Notes: generated by a model not told the origin, from the letters alone. A stretch of 57,838 nucleotides of DNA from Castellaniella sp036379515 (GCF_036379515.1 NZ_DASVGN010000028.1:1-57838); one strand, 5' to 3'. Counted from the first letter of the stretch, positions 1-8,843 are shown. Program-made: numbers and translations.

Positions 1-279
1 CGCCACCAGCAGGCCCAGCGCTTCTTCGGAGCCGTAGCGGTTCAGTGTGTAATAGCCCTGCAGGCCCAGCACGAAACCCACGAACAGGCCCGAGACCCCG
101 ATGATGAGCAGCGAATGGTTGCCAATGAAATGCACCTGCTGGGCCGTGAGGCGCGGGCGCCGCCACAGGATGCTGCTGCGTGCAAGAATCGCCCCCAACA
201 GGCGGGCAAACGCGCCCAGGCCGGTGATCAGGGTGATGAATCCACGCCCCAGGGTGGAAACGGAGTGCACGAGATTCAT
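1..279 (-). CDS. mlaE: MlaE-type phospholipid ABC permease (3' part cut off by the window)
   Basis: Inner-membrane permease of the Mla system, which moves phospholipids between inner and outer membranes. Only the first 93 codons are visible. They begin MNLVHSVSTLGRGF and contain a hydrophobic stretch at about residues 50-75 (IGNHSLLIIGVSGLFVGF) followed by LGLQGYYTLNRYGSEEALG, which matches the conserved start of the MlaE/YrbE family. The start ATG at 279 overlaps the stop of the upstream ATPase gene as ATGA, so the two are translationally coupled. The remaining part lies left of the window. Confidence 0.85.
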   Translation of the reverse strand, partial: MNLVHSVSTLGRGFITLITGLGAFARLLGAILARSSILWRRPRLTAQQVHFIGNHSLLIIGVSGLFVGFVLGLQGYYTLNRYGSEEALGLLVA

Positions 280-1106
280 GCCCGGAGCCCTTTGCGGTAG
301 TCCGCCAGCCAATGCTCGAACGCCGGCGTGATCGGATAATGAAAGCCGATGGGGCCATCAGGCCGCCCCTGCAGAAACTGCTGCAGATAATCGTCCTTGG
401 CCGCCGAGAGCTCGTCCGGCGTACCGTGCGCAATGAGACGGCCCTGGCCGATGAGATAGACCCGATCCACGATGGCGAAGGATTCGGCGACGTCGTGCGT
501 AATCAGGACGGAGGCACAGTGCAGCTGGTCCGTCATGGTGCGGATAAGCTGCGCGGTAATGCCCAGCGAAATCGGATCCAGCCCGGCGAAAGGCTCGTCG
601 TACAGAATGAGTTCGGGCTCGAGCACCACGGCACGCGCCAGTGCGACGCGCCGAGCCATGCCGCCGGAGATCTCGGAAATGCGCAGATGCGCCGCATGGC
701 GCAAGCCCACCGCCTGCAATTTGTCCAGCACCCGATCAAGGATCTCCGCCTCTGAAACATGGGTGTGTTCACGCAGGGGAAAGGCGACGTTTTCGAAAAC
801 GTCCAGGTCGGTGAACAGGGCTCCGCCCTGGAACAGCACCCCCATGCGTTGACGCGTTTCGCGCAGGGCTTCACCGTGCAGGCTGGCCATGTCGCGGCCG
901 AAGACCTTGACGGTGCCTGCGCTGGCCTGCAGCTGCCCGGTGGTCGCCCGCAGCAGCGTGGTCTTGCCGGAACCCGACCCTCCCATCATGGCCACGACCT
1001 GTCCCGGCCGCACCTGCAGGTCGACGTCGCGTAATACGGTGAAGTCGCCGTAGGCGAGCGATACGCCGGTGAATTCCACTACGGGAGAAGGATCAGCAGT
1101 CGTCAT
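276..1106 (-). CDS. mlaF: MlaF-type phospholipid ABC transporter ATPase
   Basis: Cytoplasmic ATPase that energises the MlaFEDB complex for outer-membrane lipid asymmetry. The 276-residue protein has Walker A GGSGSGKTT (about 42-50), a Q-loop FQGG (92-95), the signature SGGMA (147-151) and Walker B LILYDE (166-171). The SGGMARR signature and the long tail after the H-loop are typical of MlaF/Ttg2A rather than importer ATPases. It precedes mlaE with a 4-base ATGA overlap. In E. coli the mla genes run in the same direction towards ibaG-murA; here they point away from the bolA-like gene and murA, which suggests a local rearrangement. Confidence 0.9.
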   Translation of the reverse strand: MTTADPSPVVEFTGVSLAYGDFTVLRDVDLQVRPGQVVAMMGGSGSGKTTLLRATTGQLQASAGTVKVFGRDMASLHGEALRETRQRMGVLFQGGALFTDLDVFENVAFPLREHTHVSEAEILDRVLDKLQAVGLRHAAHLRISEISGGMARRVALARAVVLEPELILYDEPFAGLDPISLGITAQLIRTMTDQLHCASVLITHDVAESFAIVDRVYLIGQGRLIAHGTPDELSAAKDDYLQQFLQGRPDGPIGFHYPITPAFEHWLADYRKGLRA

Positions 1107-1294
1107 GAGTGCAAAAAGAAGTACCGTTGCCGATTGTACCTGCCGCTGGCAGCCGCACGGACCCAGTTGTGTCCAAATCGTGCCGGACGGGATTGCGCCA
1201 AGACCGGACGTGCGGCGACTGCCCTACCAACAAGAGCAGCGATCAACCGCTTATAATGATCGATTGGGCCCACTGTGGGGCCCAAACTTTGTCC
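1107..1294. promoter_or_regulatory. Divergent promoter region, mlaF / ABC-2 exporter
   Basis: Non-coding stretch between two divergently transcribed ABC systems. On the plus strand there is a perfect -10 hexamer TATAAT at 1252-1257, about 37 bases before the chosen start of the exporter ATPase, but no convincing -35 at 16-18 bases. On the minus strand a TACAAT (plus-strand ATTGTA, 1133-1138) lies 27 bases upstream of mlaF. These are consensus matches only. Confidence 0.4.
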
Positions 1295-2125
1295 ATGCCC
1301 GCTTTAGATCTGCAACACGTCTCCAAGATTTACGCCCCCAGCCGCCAGCGATGGATCGATCGCCTGCGAGGGCGCCCTGCGCCTCAAGGCTTTCAGGCCC
1401 TGCACGAGGTGAACCTGACGGTCGAGCACGGTGAATTCTTCGGCCTGCTGGGCCCGAACGGGGCCGGCAAGACGACGATGATCTCGATTCTGGCGGGTCT
1501 TGCGCACGCCACGACGGGTCACGCTGAGGTCTGTGGCTACGACGTGGTCAAGGATTTTCGCCGCGCACGGCAGTCGCTGGGCGTGGTGCCGCAAGAGATC
1601 GTCTACGACCCGTTTTTTTCGGTACGCGAAACGTTGCGGCTGCAGTCGGGGTATTTCGGGCTGCATCACAACGACGACTGGATCGACGAAATCCTTGAAA
1701 ACCTGGGGCTGCTGGACAAGGCCGACGTCAATATGCGGGCACTGTCGGGCGGCATGAAACGCCGCGTGCTGGTCGCGCAGGCGCTGGTGCACCGGCCACC
1801 GGTGATCATCCTGGACGAACCCACGGCAGGCGTGGACGTCGATCTGCGCCGTACGCTGTGGGATTTCATCACACGTCTGAATCAGGCCGGACACACGATT
1901 CTGCTCACCACGCACTACCTGGAAGAAGCCGAAGCCCTGTGTGGCCGGGTGGCGATGCTCAAGGCTGGCCACATCGTGGCGCTGGACACGACGCAATCCA
2001 TCATGGCGCGCTTTGGCGGCGGCGATCTCGAAGAAGCCTTCGTGCACATCATGCACGACGACACCATCCGCGACGACACGCTGCCCGAAGTCGGCCAGAC
2101 GCCGGCACTGGGAGTGGAATCATGA
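1295..2125 (+). CDS. ABC-2 type exporter ATPase (YadG/CcmA-like)
   Basis: ATP-binding subunit of a two-gene ABC-2 exporter; the substrate is not known. The frame is open from 1109, but the ATG at 1295 gives MPALDLQHVSKIY, the usual N-terminus of this family, and the -10 element at 1252 lies upstream of it, so 1295 is preferred. The 276-residue product has Walker A GPNGAGKTT (about 53-61), the signature LSGGMKRR and Walker B VIILDEP, with an H-loop in LLTTHYLEEAE. It overlaps the following permease gene by ATGA. An equivalent ABC pair next to bolA and murA is recalled from Bordetella-type genomes. Confidence 0.85.
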   Translation: MPALDLQHVSKIYAPSRQRWIDRLRGRPAPQGFQALHEVNLTVEHGEFFGLLGPNGAGKTTMISILAGLAHATTGHAEVCGYDVVKDFRRARQSLGVVPQEIVYDPFFSVRETLRLQSGYFGLHHNDDWIDEILENLGLLDKADVNMRALSGGMKRRVLVAQALVHRPPVIILDEPTAGVDVDLRRTLWDFITRLNQAGHTILLTTHYLEEAEALCGRVAMLKAGHIVALDTTQSIMARFGGGDLEEAFVHIMHDDTIRDDTLPEVGQTPALGVES

Positions 2126-2913
2126 TCCGCCCGCTTTCGCAGACCCGCCCCGCCATGGGGTCCGGCTTCCCGACGCTGCTGCACAAAGAACTGATGCGCT
2201 TCTGGAAGGTGGCCACGCAGACCATTGCCGCCCCGGTGGTCACGGCGCTGCTGTATCTGCTGATTTTTTCGCACGTGCTCGAAGACCGGGTGCAGGTGTA
2301 TGGGTCGATCTCGTACACGGCATTTCTCATTCCCGGGCTCATGATGATGAGCATGCTGCAAAACAGCTTTGCCAACCCGTCGTCCTCGCTCATCCAGAGC
2401 CGCATCACGGGCAACCTCATCTTCGTGCTGCTGCCGCCTTTTTCGCACCGCCAGATCTTCGCGGCCTATCTGGTGGCCTCGGTGGTACGGGGGCTGATGG
2501 TCGGGGCCTGCATCTGGGCAGTGGCGCTCTTTTTCATCACTCTGCCCGTGCACGCGCCGCTGTGGCTGTTGATCTTTGGCGTGCTGTCGTGCTGGATTCT
2601 CGGTACGCTGGGCCTCATCGCGGGGCTCTGGTCTGAAAAATTCGATCAGCTCGCGGCTTTTCAAAATTTTCTCATCGTCCCGGCCACATTTCTATCGGGC
2701 GTCTTCTACTCGATCTACAGCCTGCCGCCTTTCTGGCAAGCGGTATCACGCTGGAACCCCGTCTTCTACATGATCGACGGCTTTCGCTACGGTTTCTTTG
2801 CGATGTCGGACGTGTCACCGTGGCGCGGCTTCGCCATCGTGCTGGCCGTGGCCGTCGCCCTGAGCCTGTTTGCCCTGCGGCTGCTTGCCAGCGGCTACAA
2901 ATTACGGAGTTGA
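2122..2913 (+). CDS. ABC-2 type exporter permease (YadH-like)
   Basis: Membrane subunit partnering the preceding ATPase. The start ATG at 2122 overlaps the ATPase stop, giving a 263-residue protein with about six hydrophobic segments, for example TIAAPVVTALLYLLIFSHVL and a C-terminal IVLAVAVALSLFALRLLASG. The central AFLIPGLMMMSMLQNSF and LIVPATFLSGVFYS are characteristic of ABC2_membrane proteins of the NodJ/YadH group. The substrate cannot be told from sequence. Confidence 0.87.
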   Translation: MIRPLSQTRPAMGSGFPTLLHKELMRFWKVATQTIAAPVVTALLYLLIFSHVLEDRVQVYGSISYTAFLIPGLMMMSMLQNSFANPSSSLIQSRITGNLIFVLLPPFSHRQIFAAYLVASVVRGLMVGACIWAVALFFITLPVHAPLWLLIFGVLSCWILGTLGLIAGLWSEKFDQLAAFQNFLIVPATFLSGVFYSIYSLPPFWQAVSRWNPVFYMIDGFRYGFFAMSDVSPWRGFAIVLAVAVALSLFALRLLASGYKLRS

Positions 2914-2917
2914 GCTC

Positions 2918-3169
2918 ATGCAGCCTACCCCTGAACAAGTCCATCAATACATTGCCGAGCATCTGGCCTGCGAACATCTCGAGGTCCAGGGCGACGGCGC
3001 CCATTTTCAGGCGCTGATCGTCAGCATCGCCTTCGAAGGCAAGCGCACAGTCGCTCGTCACCAGGTGGTCTACCAGGCTCTGGGTGAGCGCATGCGCGAG
3101 GAAATCCACGCACTGTCGATGCGCACGCTCACGCCAGCGGAATACCAGGCTGAAGCCAGCCATGGATAA
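2918..3169 (+). CDS. BolA-family protein (IbaG/YrbA-like)
   Basis: Small cytoplasmic BolA-like protein of 83 residues. BolA proteins bind monothiol glutaredoxins and take part in Fe-S handling; the IbaG branch is linked to acid stress. The segment HFQALIVSIAFEGKRTVARH followed by VYQALGERM matches the core BolA fold, with a conserved histidine in the RHQ region. The start at 2918 follows the permease stop by four bases, and the 3' end overlaps murA by 8 bases. The same neighbour relation (yrbA-murA) occurs in E. coli, which supports the IbaG reading. Confidence 0.85.
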   Translation: MQPTPEQVHQYIAEHLACEHLEVQGDGAHFQALIVSIAFEGKRTVARHQVVYQALGERMREEIHALSMRTLTPAEYQAEASHG

Positions 3170-4415
3170 GCTGCGCATCCAGGGGGGCCAGCCTCTGCGG
3201 GGCGAAGTGCGCATCTCGGGGGCCAAGAACGCGGCGCTGCCCATTCTGTGTGCATCGCTGCTGACTGACGAACCCCTGGTGCTCACCAACGTGCCGGTGC
3301 TGCGCGACATTGCCACCACGCTGTCGCTGCTGGGCCGCATGGGCATGCGCACACAACGCCATGACGGCGAAAGCGTCACCTTGCAGGCCGACGCCATCCA
3401 CAGCCAGGAGGCCCCCTACGAGCTGGTGAAGACCATGCGGGCTTCGATCCTTGTGCTGGGGCCGCTGCTGTCGCGCTTCGGGCACGCCCGGGTCAGCCTC
3501 CCGGGGGGCTGCGCCATCGGCCAGCGTCCGGTAGACCAGCATATCAAGGGGTTGGCCGCCATGGGGGCCGACATCCGCATTGAACACGGCTTCGTGGAGG
3601 CCCGTGCGACCCGGCTCAAGGGTGCCAGGATCCTCACCGACATGGTGACAGTCACGGGGACCGAAAACCTGCTCATGGCGGCCACGCTGGCGGAAGGCCG
3701 CACCGTGCTCGAAAACGCGGCCTGTGAACCCGAAGTCGTGGACCTGGCCAACGTACTGGTCGCCATGGGTGCCCGAATCGAGGGCCAGGGCACGGACCGC
3801 ATCGTGGTCGAAGGCGTATCCCGGCTGCATGGCGCCACGCACCGTGTGGTGCCCGACCGCATCGAGGCCGGTACCTTTCTGTGCGCCGTGGCCGCAGCTG
3901 GCGGCGACATCACGCTGCGCGCCGTCCGCCCCGACACCTTGGGCGCCGTGCTCGACAAGCTGCGCGACACCGGGCTGGAAATCACCACCGGGCCGGACTG
4001 GATCCGCGCACAGATGCACGGGCGTCCGCATGCCACGGGGTTTCGCACCAGCGAATACCCGGGGTTTCCGACCGACATGCAGGCGCAGCTCATGGCACTG
4101 AACACGCTGGCGGACGGCACGGCAGTGATCACCGAAAGCATTTTCGAAAACCGCTACATGCACGTGCAGGAACTTTGCCGCATGGGTGCAGACATCGAAA
4201 TCGACGGTCACACGGCGGTGGTGAAAGGCATCCCGGAACTGCTGGGGGCCACCGTCATGGCCACCGACCTGCGCGCATCGGCCAGCCTGGTCATTGCCGG
4301 CCTGGCGGCGCGCGGCCAAACCACGGTCGAACGCATCTACCATCTGGACCGGGGCTACGAGTGCATGGAGCACAAGCTCCAGGCGTTGGGCGCTCACATC
4401 GAACGCGTCTCTTAG
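3162..4415 (+). CDS. murA: UDP-N-acetylglucosamine 1-carboxyvinyltransferase
   Basis: First committed enzyme of peptidoglycan synthesis, transferring enolpyruvyl from PEP to UDP-GlcNAc in the cytoplasm. The 417-residue protein starts MDKLRIQGGQPLRGEVRISG, with KNAALPILCASLL early. The catalytic cysteine, target of fosfomycin, is present at about residue 117 in LPGGCAIGQRPVDQHIKG. The start at 3162 sits inside the end of the bolA-like gene. The longer upstream open frame is not used because the family N-terminus begins here. It is followed 12 bases later by hisG, so the his genes probably share its transcript. Confidence 0.97.
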   Translation: MDKLRIQGGQPLRGEVRISGAKNAALPILCASLLTDEPLVLTNVPVLRDIATTLSLLGRMGMRTQRHDGESVTLQADAIHSQEAPYELVKTMRASILVLGPLLSRFGHARVSLPGGCAIGQRPVDQHIKGLAAMGADIRIEHGFVEARATRLKGARILTDMVTVTGTENLLMAATLAEGRTVLENAACEPEVVDLANVLVAMGARIEGQGTDRIVVEGVSRLHGATHRVVPDRIEAGTFLCAVAAAGGDITLRAVRPDTLGAVLDKLRDTGLEITTGPDWIRAQMHGRPHATGFRTSEYPGFPTDMQAQLMALNTLADGTAVITESIFENRYMHVQELCRMGADIEIDGHTAVVKGIPELLGATVMATDLRASASLVIAGLAARGQTTVERIYHLDRGYECMEHKLQALGAHIERVS

Positions 4416-4427
4416 ACAGGACATTGC

Positions 4428-5090
4428 ATGGCTACCGCACCGCTCACGCTCGCGCTCTCCAAGGGCCGCATCTTCGACGAGACCCTGCCCTTGCTGGCGG
4501 CCGCCGGCATCACCGTATCAGAAAGCCCCGAGTCTTCACGCAAGCTGATCCTGCCCACGGATTCCGACGATCTGCGCATCATCATCGTGCGGGCCTCGGA
4601 CGTCCCCACTTACGTGCAATATGGGGCGGCCGACTTCGGCATCGCGGGCAAGGACGTGCTCTACGAGCACATGGCGCAACACCCGGGCGGGATGTACCAG
4701 CCCATCGATCTGAACATTGCACATTGCCGACTGAGCGTGGCCGCCCCGGAGGGCTTCGACTATCAGGCCGCCGTGCATCAGGGTTCGCGCCTGCGCATCG
4801 CTACCAAATACCCGCGCGCGGCCCGTGAACACTTCGCCGCCAAGGGCGTGCATGTGGACATCATCAAGCTCTACGGTTCGATGGAACTGGCTCCGCTGGT
4901 GGGACTGGCCGACGCGATCGTGGACCTGATCTCCACGGGGGGCACGATCCGTGCCAACCATTTGGTCGAGGTGGAGGAGATCCGCCATATTTCATCGCGG
5001 CTGATCGTGAATCAGGCAGCTCTGAAGATGAAGGGCGCACGCCTCCAGCCGATCATCGACGCATTCGACCGCGCTTCGGCCAAGATGTGA
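4428..5090 (+). CDS. hisG: ATP phosphoribosyltransferase, short form
   Basis: First enzyme of histidine synthesis, joining ATP and PRPP. The 220-residue protein starts MATAPLTLALSKGRIFDETL and contains the PRPP-binding stretch VDLISTGGTIRANHL near its end. It lacks the regulatory ACT-like C-terminal domain of long HisG, so it should need HisZ as a regulatory partner; no hisZ is in this window. It lies 12 bases after murA and is cut off from the other his genes by the 357-base gap holding a palindromic element. Confidence 0.96.
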   Translation: MATAPLTLALSKGRIFDETLPLLAAAGITVSESPESSRKLILPTDSDDLRIIIVRASDVPTYVQYGAADFGIAGKDVLYEHMAQHPGGMYQPIDLNIAHCRLSVAAPEGFDYQAAVHQGSRLRIATKYPRAAREHFAAKGVHVDIIKLYGSMELAPLVGLADAIVDLISTGGTIRANHLVEVEEIRHISSRLIVNQAALKMKGARLQPIIDAFDRASAKM

Positions 5091-5095
5091 CGCGC

Positions 5096-5294
5096 GCGGT
5101 GCTGGCGGGGTGGCCCGGGCGCGGGTAGGGAGGCGCCGGATGCTGACGAAGGGAGGGCGGGGGCTTTCGGCGGACATGTCTGAGCCGCGCAGCGGCGAGT
5201 TTGTCCGCCGCCCGTCCGTACGAGGCAGATCAGGGCAGCCCGACCAACGGGAGGGCCGCCGACCGTAGCGCCCGGGCCACCCCGCCAGCACCGC
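5096..5294. repeat. Palindromic element of about 199 bp with 27-bp perfect inverted arms and nested hairpins
   Basis: This is the main content of the 357-base gap between hisG and hisD. The left arm 5096-5122 and right arm 5268-5294 are exact reverse complements over 27 bases (core GGTGGCCCGGGCG). Inside, CGGCGGACA (5168-5176) pairs with TGTCCGCCG (5202-5210), and GCCGC pairs with GCGGC within that loop. A further inverted pair, CCGTCCGTA (5212-5220) and TACGGACGG (5308-5316), reaches beyond the right arm. It resembles a MITE or REP-type dispersed intergenic repeat. No target-site duplication or coding capacity is seen, and copy number elsewhere is unknown. It may also act on transcription between hisG and hisD. 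Confidence 0.75.
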
Positions 5295-5447
5295 AGGTAT
5301 TTCGACATACGGACGGTAAATCCCGGCGCAGAACAACGGCCGGAGGACACCGCAGACATCTACATACACGATCGACACAACCCGTCAAACAGGCATACAC
5401 GCTAGAATGAGTGAGTTTCACTTTCTCTGGCTCTGATTTCCCCCGCC

Positions 5448-6749
5448 ATGTCTCTGATCAACCGCCTGGATGCCCGCGACCCGGATTTCGACACGGCGCT
5501 CAAGCACCTGCTTGCCTACGACGCCTCGCAAGACGAGGCCATCGAAACCACCGTACGCAACATCTTGCACGACGTGCACACACGCGGCGATGCGGCGGTG
5601 CTCGAATACACAGCCCGTTTTGACCACGTCACGGCCGCTTCGGTCGCCGAGCTCGAAATCCCGCACACTGAACTGCAGGCAGCGCTGGCAGGCTTGCCGG
5701 CCGACCAGCGTGACGCCCTGGAAGCCGCCGCCGACCGCGTGCGGAGCTACCACGAACACCAGCGGGCACAGACCTGGACCTACACCGAACCCGACGGCAC
5801 CGTGCTGGGACAGCAGGTCACGCCGCTGGATCGCGTCGGCCTGTACGTACCCGGGGGCAAAGCGGCCTACCCTTCGTCCGTCCTGATGAACGCCATCCCC
5901 GCCAAGGTCGCGGGCGTGCCTGAACTCATCATGGTGACACCGACGCCCGGCGGCACGCGCAACGCCATGGTGCTGGCGGCCGCTTCCCTGGGTGGCGTGG
6001 ATCGCGTCTTTGCATTGGGTGGTGCGCAGGCCGTGGGCGCACTGGCCTATGGCACACAAACATTGCCGGCCGTGGACAAGATCACCGGGCCGGGCAACGC
6101 CTACGTGGCCGCCGCCAAGCGCCGCGTGTTCGGTACCGTGGGCATCGACATGATTGCCGGCCCTTCTGAAATCCTGGTCGTGGCCGATGGCAGCACGCCG
6201 GCTGACTGGCTGGCGGTCGATCTGTTCTCGCAAGCTGAACACGACGAGCTCGCGCAAGCCATTCTGCTGTGCCCCGACGCGGCGTATCTGGACGCGGTGC
6301 AGGCTGCCATGGAGCGCCTCTTGCCCGACCAGCCGCGCGTGGACATCCTGCGTACCAGCCTGTCACAGCGCGGCGCGCTCATCCACGTGCGCGATCTGGC
6401 ACAAGCCTGCGCCATCGCCAACCACATCGCCCCGGAACACCTGGAGCTTTCCGTCCGCGATCCCCAGGCGCTGCTGCCGCAAATCCGCCACGCGGGCGCC
6501 ATTTTTCTGGGCGCACACAGCTGCGAGCCATTGGGTGATTACTGCGCGGGCCCGAACCACGTGCTGCCTACGGCCCGCACGGCGCGGTTCTCATCGCCAC
6601 TGGGGGTGTACGATTTTCAGAAACGCAGCAGCCTGATTCAGGTCTCGCAAGCAGGCTCGCAAACGCTGGGTCGCATCGCCGCCACGCTGGCGCGCGGCGA
6701 AGGCCTGTACGCCCACGCACAAAGCGCAAGCCTGCGCCTTACGGATTGA
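5448..6749 (+). CDS. hisD: Histidinol dehydrogenase
   Basis: Catalyses the last two steps of histidine synthesis, oxidising histidinol to histidine with NAD. The 433-residue protein contains the zinc/catalytic region HIAPEHLEL (about 326-334), GPNHVLPT near the C-terminus, and TGPGNAYVAAAKR in the middle, all typical of HisD. A possible -10 (TAGAAT, 5403-5408) lies upstream without a good -35. It follows the palindromic gap, so its transcription may not depend only on the murA-hisG promoter. Confidence 0.97.
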   Translation: MSLINRLDARDPDFDTALKHLLAYDASQDEAIETTVRNILHDVHTRGDAAVLEYTARFDHVTAASVAELEIPHTELQAALAGLPADQRDALEAAADRVRSYHEHQRAQTWTYTEPDGTVLGQQVTPLDRVGLYVPGGKAAYPSSVLMNAIPAKVAGVPELIMVTPTPGGTRNAMVLAAASLGGVDRVFALGGAQAVGALAYGTQTLPAVDKITGPGNAYVAAAKRRVFGTVGIDMIAGPSEILVVADGSTPADWLAVDLFSQAEHDELAQAILLCPDAAYLDAVQAAMERLLPDQPRVDILRTSLSQRGALIHVRDLAQACAIANHIAPEHLELSVRDPQALLPQIRHAGAIFLGAHSCEPLGDYCAGPNHVLPTARTARFSSPLGVYDFQKRSSLIQVSQAGSQTLGRIAATLARGEGLYAHAQSASLRLTD

Positions 6750-6756
6750 ACCTACC

Positions 6757-7344
6757 ATGCGCACCGCCACCGTCGAACGCAATACCCAGGAAACCCGCAT
6801 CCGCGTCGCCATCAACCTGGACGGCACAGGGGTCCGCACACTGAACACCGGTGTGCCGTTCCTGGACCACATGCTGGATCAGATCGCGCGCCACGGACTG
6901 TTCGATCTGGACATCCAATGCGAAGGCGACACGCACATCGACGATCACCATAGCGTCGAAGACGTGGGTATCACCTTGGGCCAGGCCTTTGCACAGGCGG
7001 CGGGCAACAAGGCGGGGCTGCGCCGCTACGGACATGCCTACGTTCCGCTGGATGAATCCCTCTCACGCGTGGTGGTCGATCTCTCTGGCCGCCCGGGGCT
7101 GTTCTATCACGTGGATTACGCCCGCGCCCGCATCGGTACCTTCGACGTCGACCTGGCGCGCGAATTCTTCCAGGGCTTCGTCAACCACGCCCAGGCCACC
7201 GTGCACATCGACAACCTGCGCGGCGAAAACGCCCACCACCAGTGCGAGACCATCTTCAAGGCCTTCGGACGGGCCCTGCGCATGGCGGCCGAACTCGATC
7301 CGCGTGCGGGCGGTGCCATCCCTTCGACCAAAGGAGCGCTCTGA
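6757..7344 (+). CDS. hisB: Imidazoleglycerol-phosphate dehydratase
   Basis: Dehydrates imidazoleglycerol phosphate to imidazoleacetol phosphate. The 195-residue monofunctional enzyme has the two manganese-binding histidine motifs, DDHHSVED (about 62-69) and AHHQCET (about 159-165), and has no phosphatase domain. It lies only seven bases after hisD. In related genomes hisC usually stands between these two genes; here it is missing. Confidence 0.97.
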   Translation: MRTATVERNTQETRIRVAINLDGTGVRTLNTGVPFLDHMLDQIARHGLFDLDIQCEGDTHIDDHHSVEDVGITLGQAFAQAAGNKAGLRRYGHAYVPLDESLSRVVVDLSGRPGLFYHVDYARARIGTFDVDLAREFFQGFVNHAQATVHIDNLRGENAHHQCETIFKAFGRALRMAAELDPRAGGAIPSTKGAL

Positions 7345-7365
7345 GCGCCCACCGGATTTCACACC

Positions 7366-8010
7366 GTGACACGAATCGCCATCGTTGATTACGGCATGGG
7401 CAACTTCCACTCGGTCGCGCGCGCCTTGCAGGCTGCCGCCCCCGAGCAGGACATTCGCCTTGCCCACACAGCGGCCGACATTGCCTCGGCTGACCGCATT
7501 GTCTTCCCGGGCCAAGGGGCCATGCCCGACTGCATGCGCACGTTGCGTGAATCCGGCCTGCAAGAAGCGGTGCTGGCTGCCGCCCGCAGCAAACCCTTGC
7601 TGGGTGTGTGCGTGGGCGAACAGATGATGTTCGAAGCCAGTGACGAAGGCCCCACTCCGGGCCTGGCACTGTTTGCTGGCCAGGTACGCCGCTTTGCAGG
7701 GCAGGCCTTCGACGCCCCACCGGCCGACTCCATGCCGCTGAAGATCCCCCACATGGGCTGGAATGCCGTGACCCAGACCCGGGCACATCCGCTCTGGCAG
7801 GGGGTCGCCCAGGACACTCCGTTTTATTTCGTGCACAGTTACTACGCCGTGCCTGCCGAGTCATCGCTGATTGTGGGCACCAGCCTCTATGGGCAAGATT
7901 TTTGCTGTGCGATTGCCGCCGAGAATATTTTTGCCGTACAGTTTCATCCAGAAAAGAGCGCCGCGCCCGGCTTGCGCATCTATCGCAATTTCGTACACTG
8001 GCAGCCCTGA
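7366..8010 (+). CDS. hisH: Imidazole glycerol phosphate synthase, glutamine amidotransferase subunit
   Basis: Glutaminase subunit that feeds ammonia to HisF. The start is a GTG at 7366, giving MTRIAIVDYGMGNFHSVARA, the family N-terminus. The nucleophile Cys is at about residue 82 in GVCVGEQMM, and the catalytic His/Glu pair is in VQFHPEKS near the C-terminus. At 214 residues the length is normal. It lies in the his cluster 21 bases after hisB. Confidence 0.96.
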   Translation: MTRIAIVDYGMGNFHSVARALQAAAPEQDIRLAHTAADIASADRIVFPGQGAMPDCMRTLRESGLQEAVLAAARSKPLLGVCVGEQMMFEASDEGPTPGLALFAGQVRRFAGQAFDAPPADSMPLKIPHMGWNAVTQTRAHPLWQGVAQDTPFYFVHSYYAVPAESSLIVGTSLYGQDFCCAIAAENIFAVQFHPEKSAAPGLRIYRNFVHWQP

Positions 8011-8051
8011 CCTTTATTGATTCCGACTTTCCAGCACTGAACTAGACGACC

Positions 8052-8843
8052 ATGCTCCTCATCCCCGCCATCGACCTCAAGGATGGGCACTGTGTGCGCC
8101 TGCGCCAGGGCGACCTGCACGACGCCACCGTGTTTTCCGAAGACCCGGCCGCCATGGCCACCCAGTGGGTCGCCCAAGGCGCCCGCCGGCTGCACCTGGT
8201 GGATCTGAACGGCGCCGTCGCCGGCAAGCCCCGCAACCGCGCAGCCATCGAATCCATCGTGGATGCCACAGACGAAGATGTCCCCATCCAGATCGGCGGC
8301 GGTATCCGCGACCTGGATACGGTCGAGTATTACCTGGACAACGGTATCTCGTACGTCATCATCGGCACCGCAGCCGTGAAAGACCCGGGCTTCCTCAGCG
8401 ACGCCTGCTCGGCTTTTCCGGGCCACATCATCGTGGGACTGGATGCACGTGACGGCAAGGTAGCCACCGATGGCTGGTCCAAGCTCACACGCCACGACGT
8501 GCTCGACCTGGCCCGCAAGTTCGAAGACTACGGCTGCGAATCCATCATCTATACCGATATCGGTCGCGATGGCATGCTCTCGGGGGTGAACGTCGAGGCC
8601 ACCGTGCGTCTGGCACAGCACGTGCGCGTACCGGTCATCGCCTCCGGCGGCGTGGCCTCACTGGACGACATCCGGGCGCTGTGCGACGTGCAAGACCAAG
8701 GCATAGACGGCGCCATCCTGGGCCGCAGCCTGTACGAAGGGACGCTGCAGTTTGCCGCCGCGCAGGCGCTGGCGGACGAACTCTCCGGCACAGATGACCA
8801 AACAGACGAAGACGACGCAGAAGACACGACCGGGGATGCCTGA
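8052..8843 (+). CDS. hisA: Phosphoribosylformimino-5-aminoimidazole carboxamide ribotide isomerase
   Basis: TIM-barrel isomerase opening the ribose ring of ProFAR. The catalytic Asp lies in LIPAIDLKDG near residue 8 and the second in YTDIGRDGM; phosphate-binding loops IQIGGGI and IASGGV are present. The protein is 263 residues, longer than the usual 245-250, because of an acidic tail rich in Asp, Glu and Thr (TDDQTDEDDAEDTTGDA). The tail is unlikely to be catalytic. Confidence 0.96.
   Translation: MLLIPAIDLKDGHCVRLRQGDLHDATVFSEDPAAMATQWVAQGARRLHLVDLNGAVAGKPRNRAAIESIVDATDEDVPIQIGGGIRDLDTVEYYLDNGISYVIIGTAAVKDPGFLSDACSAFPGHIIVGLDARDGKVATDGWSKLTRHDVLDLARKFEDYGCESIIYTDIGRDGMLSGVNVEATVRLAQHVRVPVIASGGVASLDDIRALCDVQDQGIDGAILGRSLYEGTLQFAAAQALADELSGTDDQTDEDDAEDTTGDA

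Noticed and set aside
3129..4424. Long minus-strand open frame opposite murA
   Set aside because: It is a high-GC shadow of murA; the plus-strand protein has all MurA motifs and the minus-strand product has no recognisable domain.
5407..5436. Short ORF (MSEFHFLWL) just upstream of hisD as a histidine attenuation leader peptide
   Set aside because: It contains only one histidine codon, has no clear ribosome binding site and no terminator/antiterminator pair follows it.
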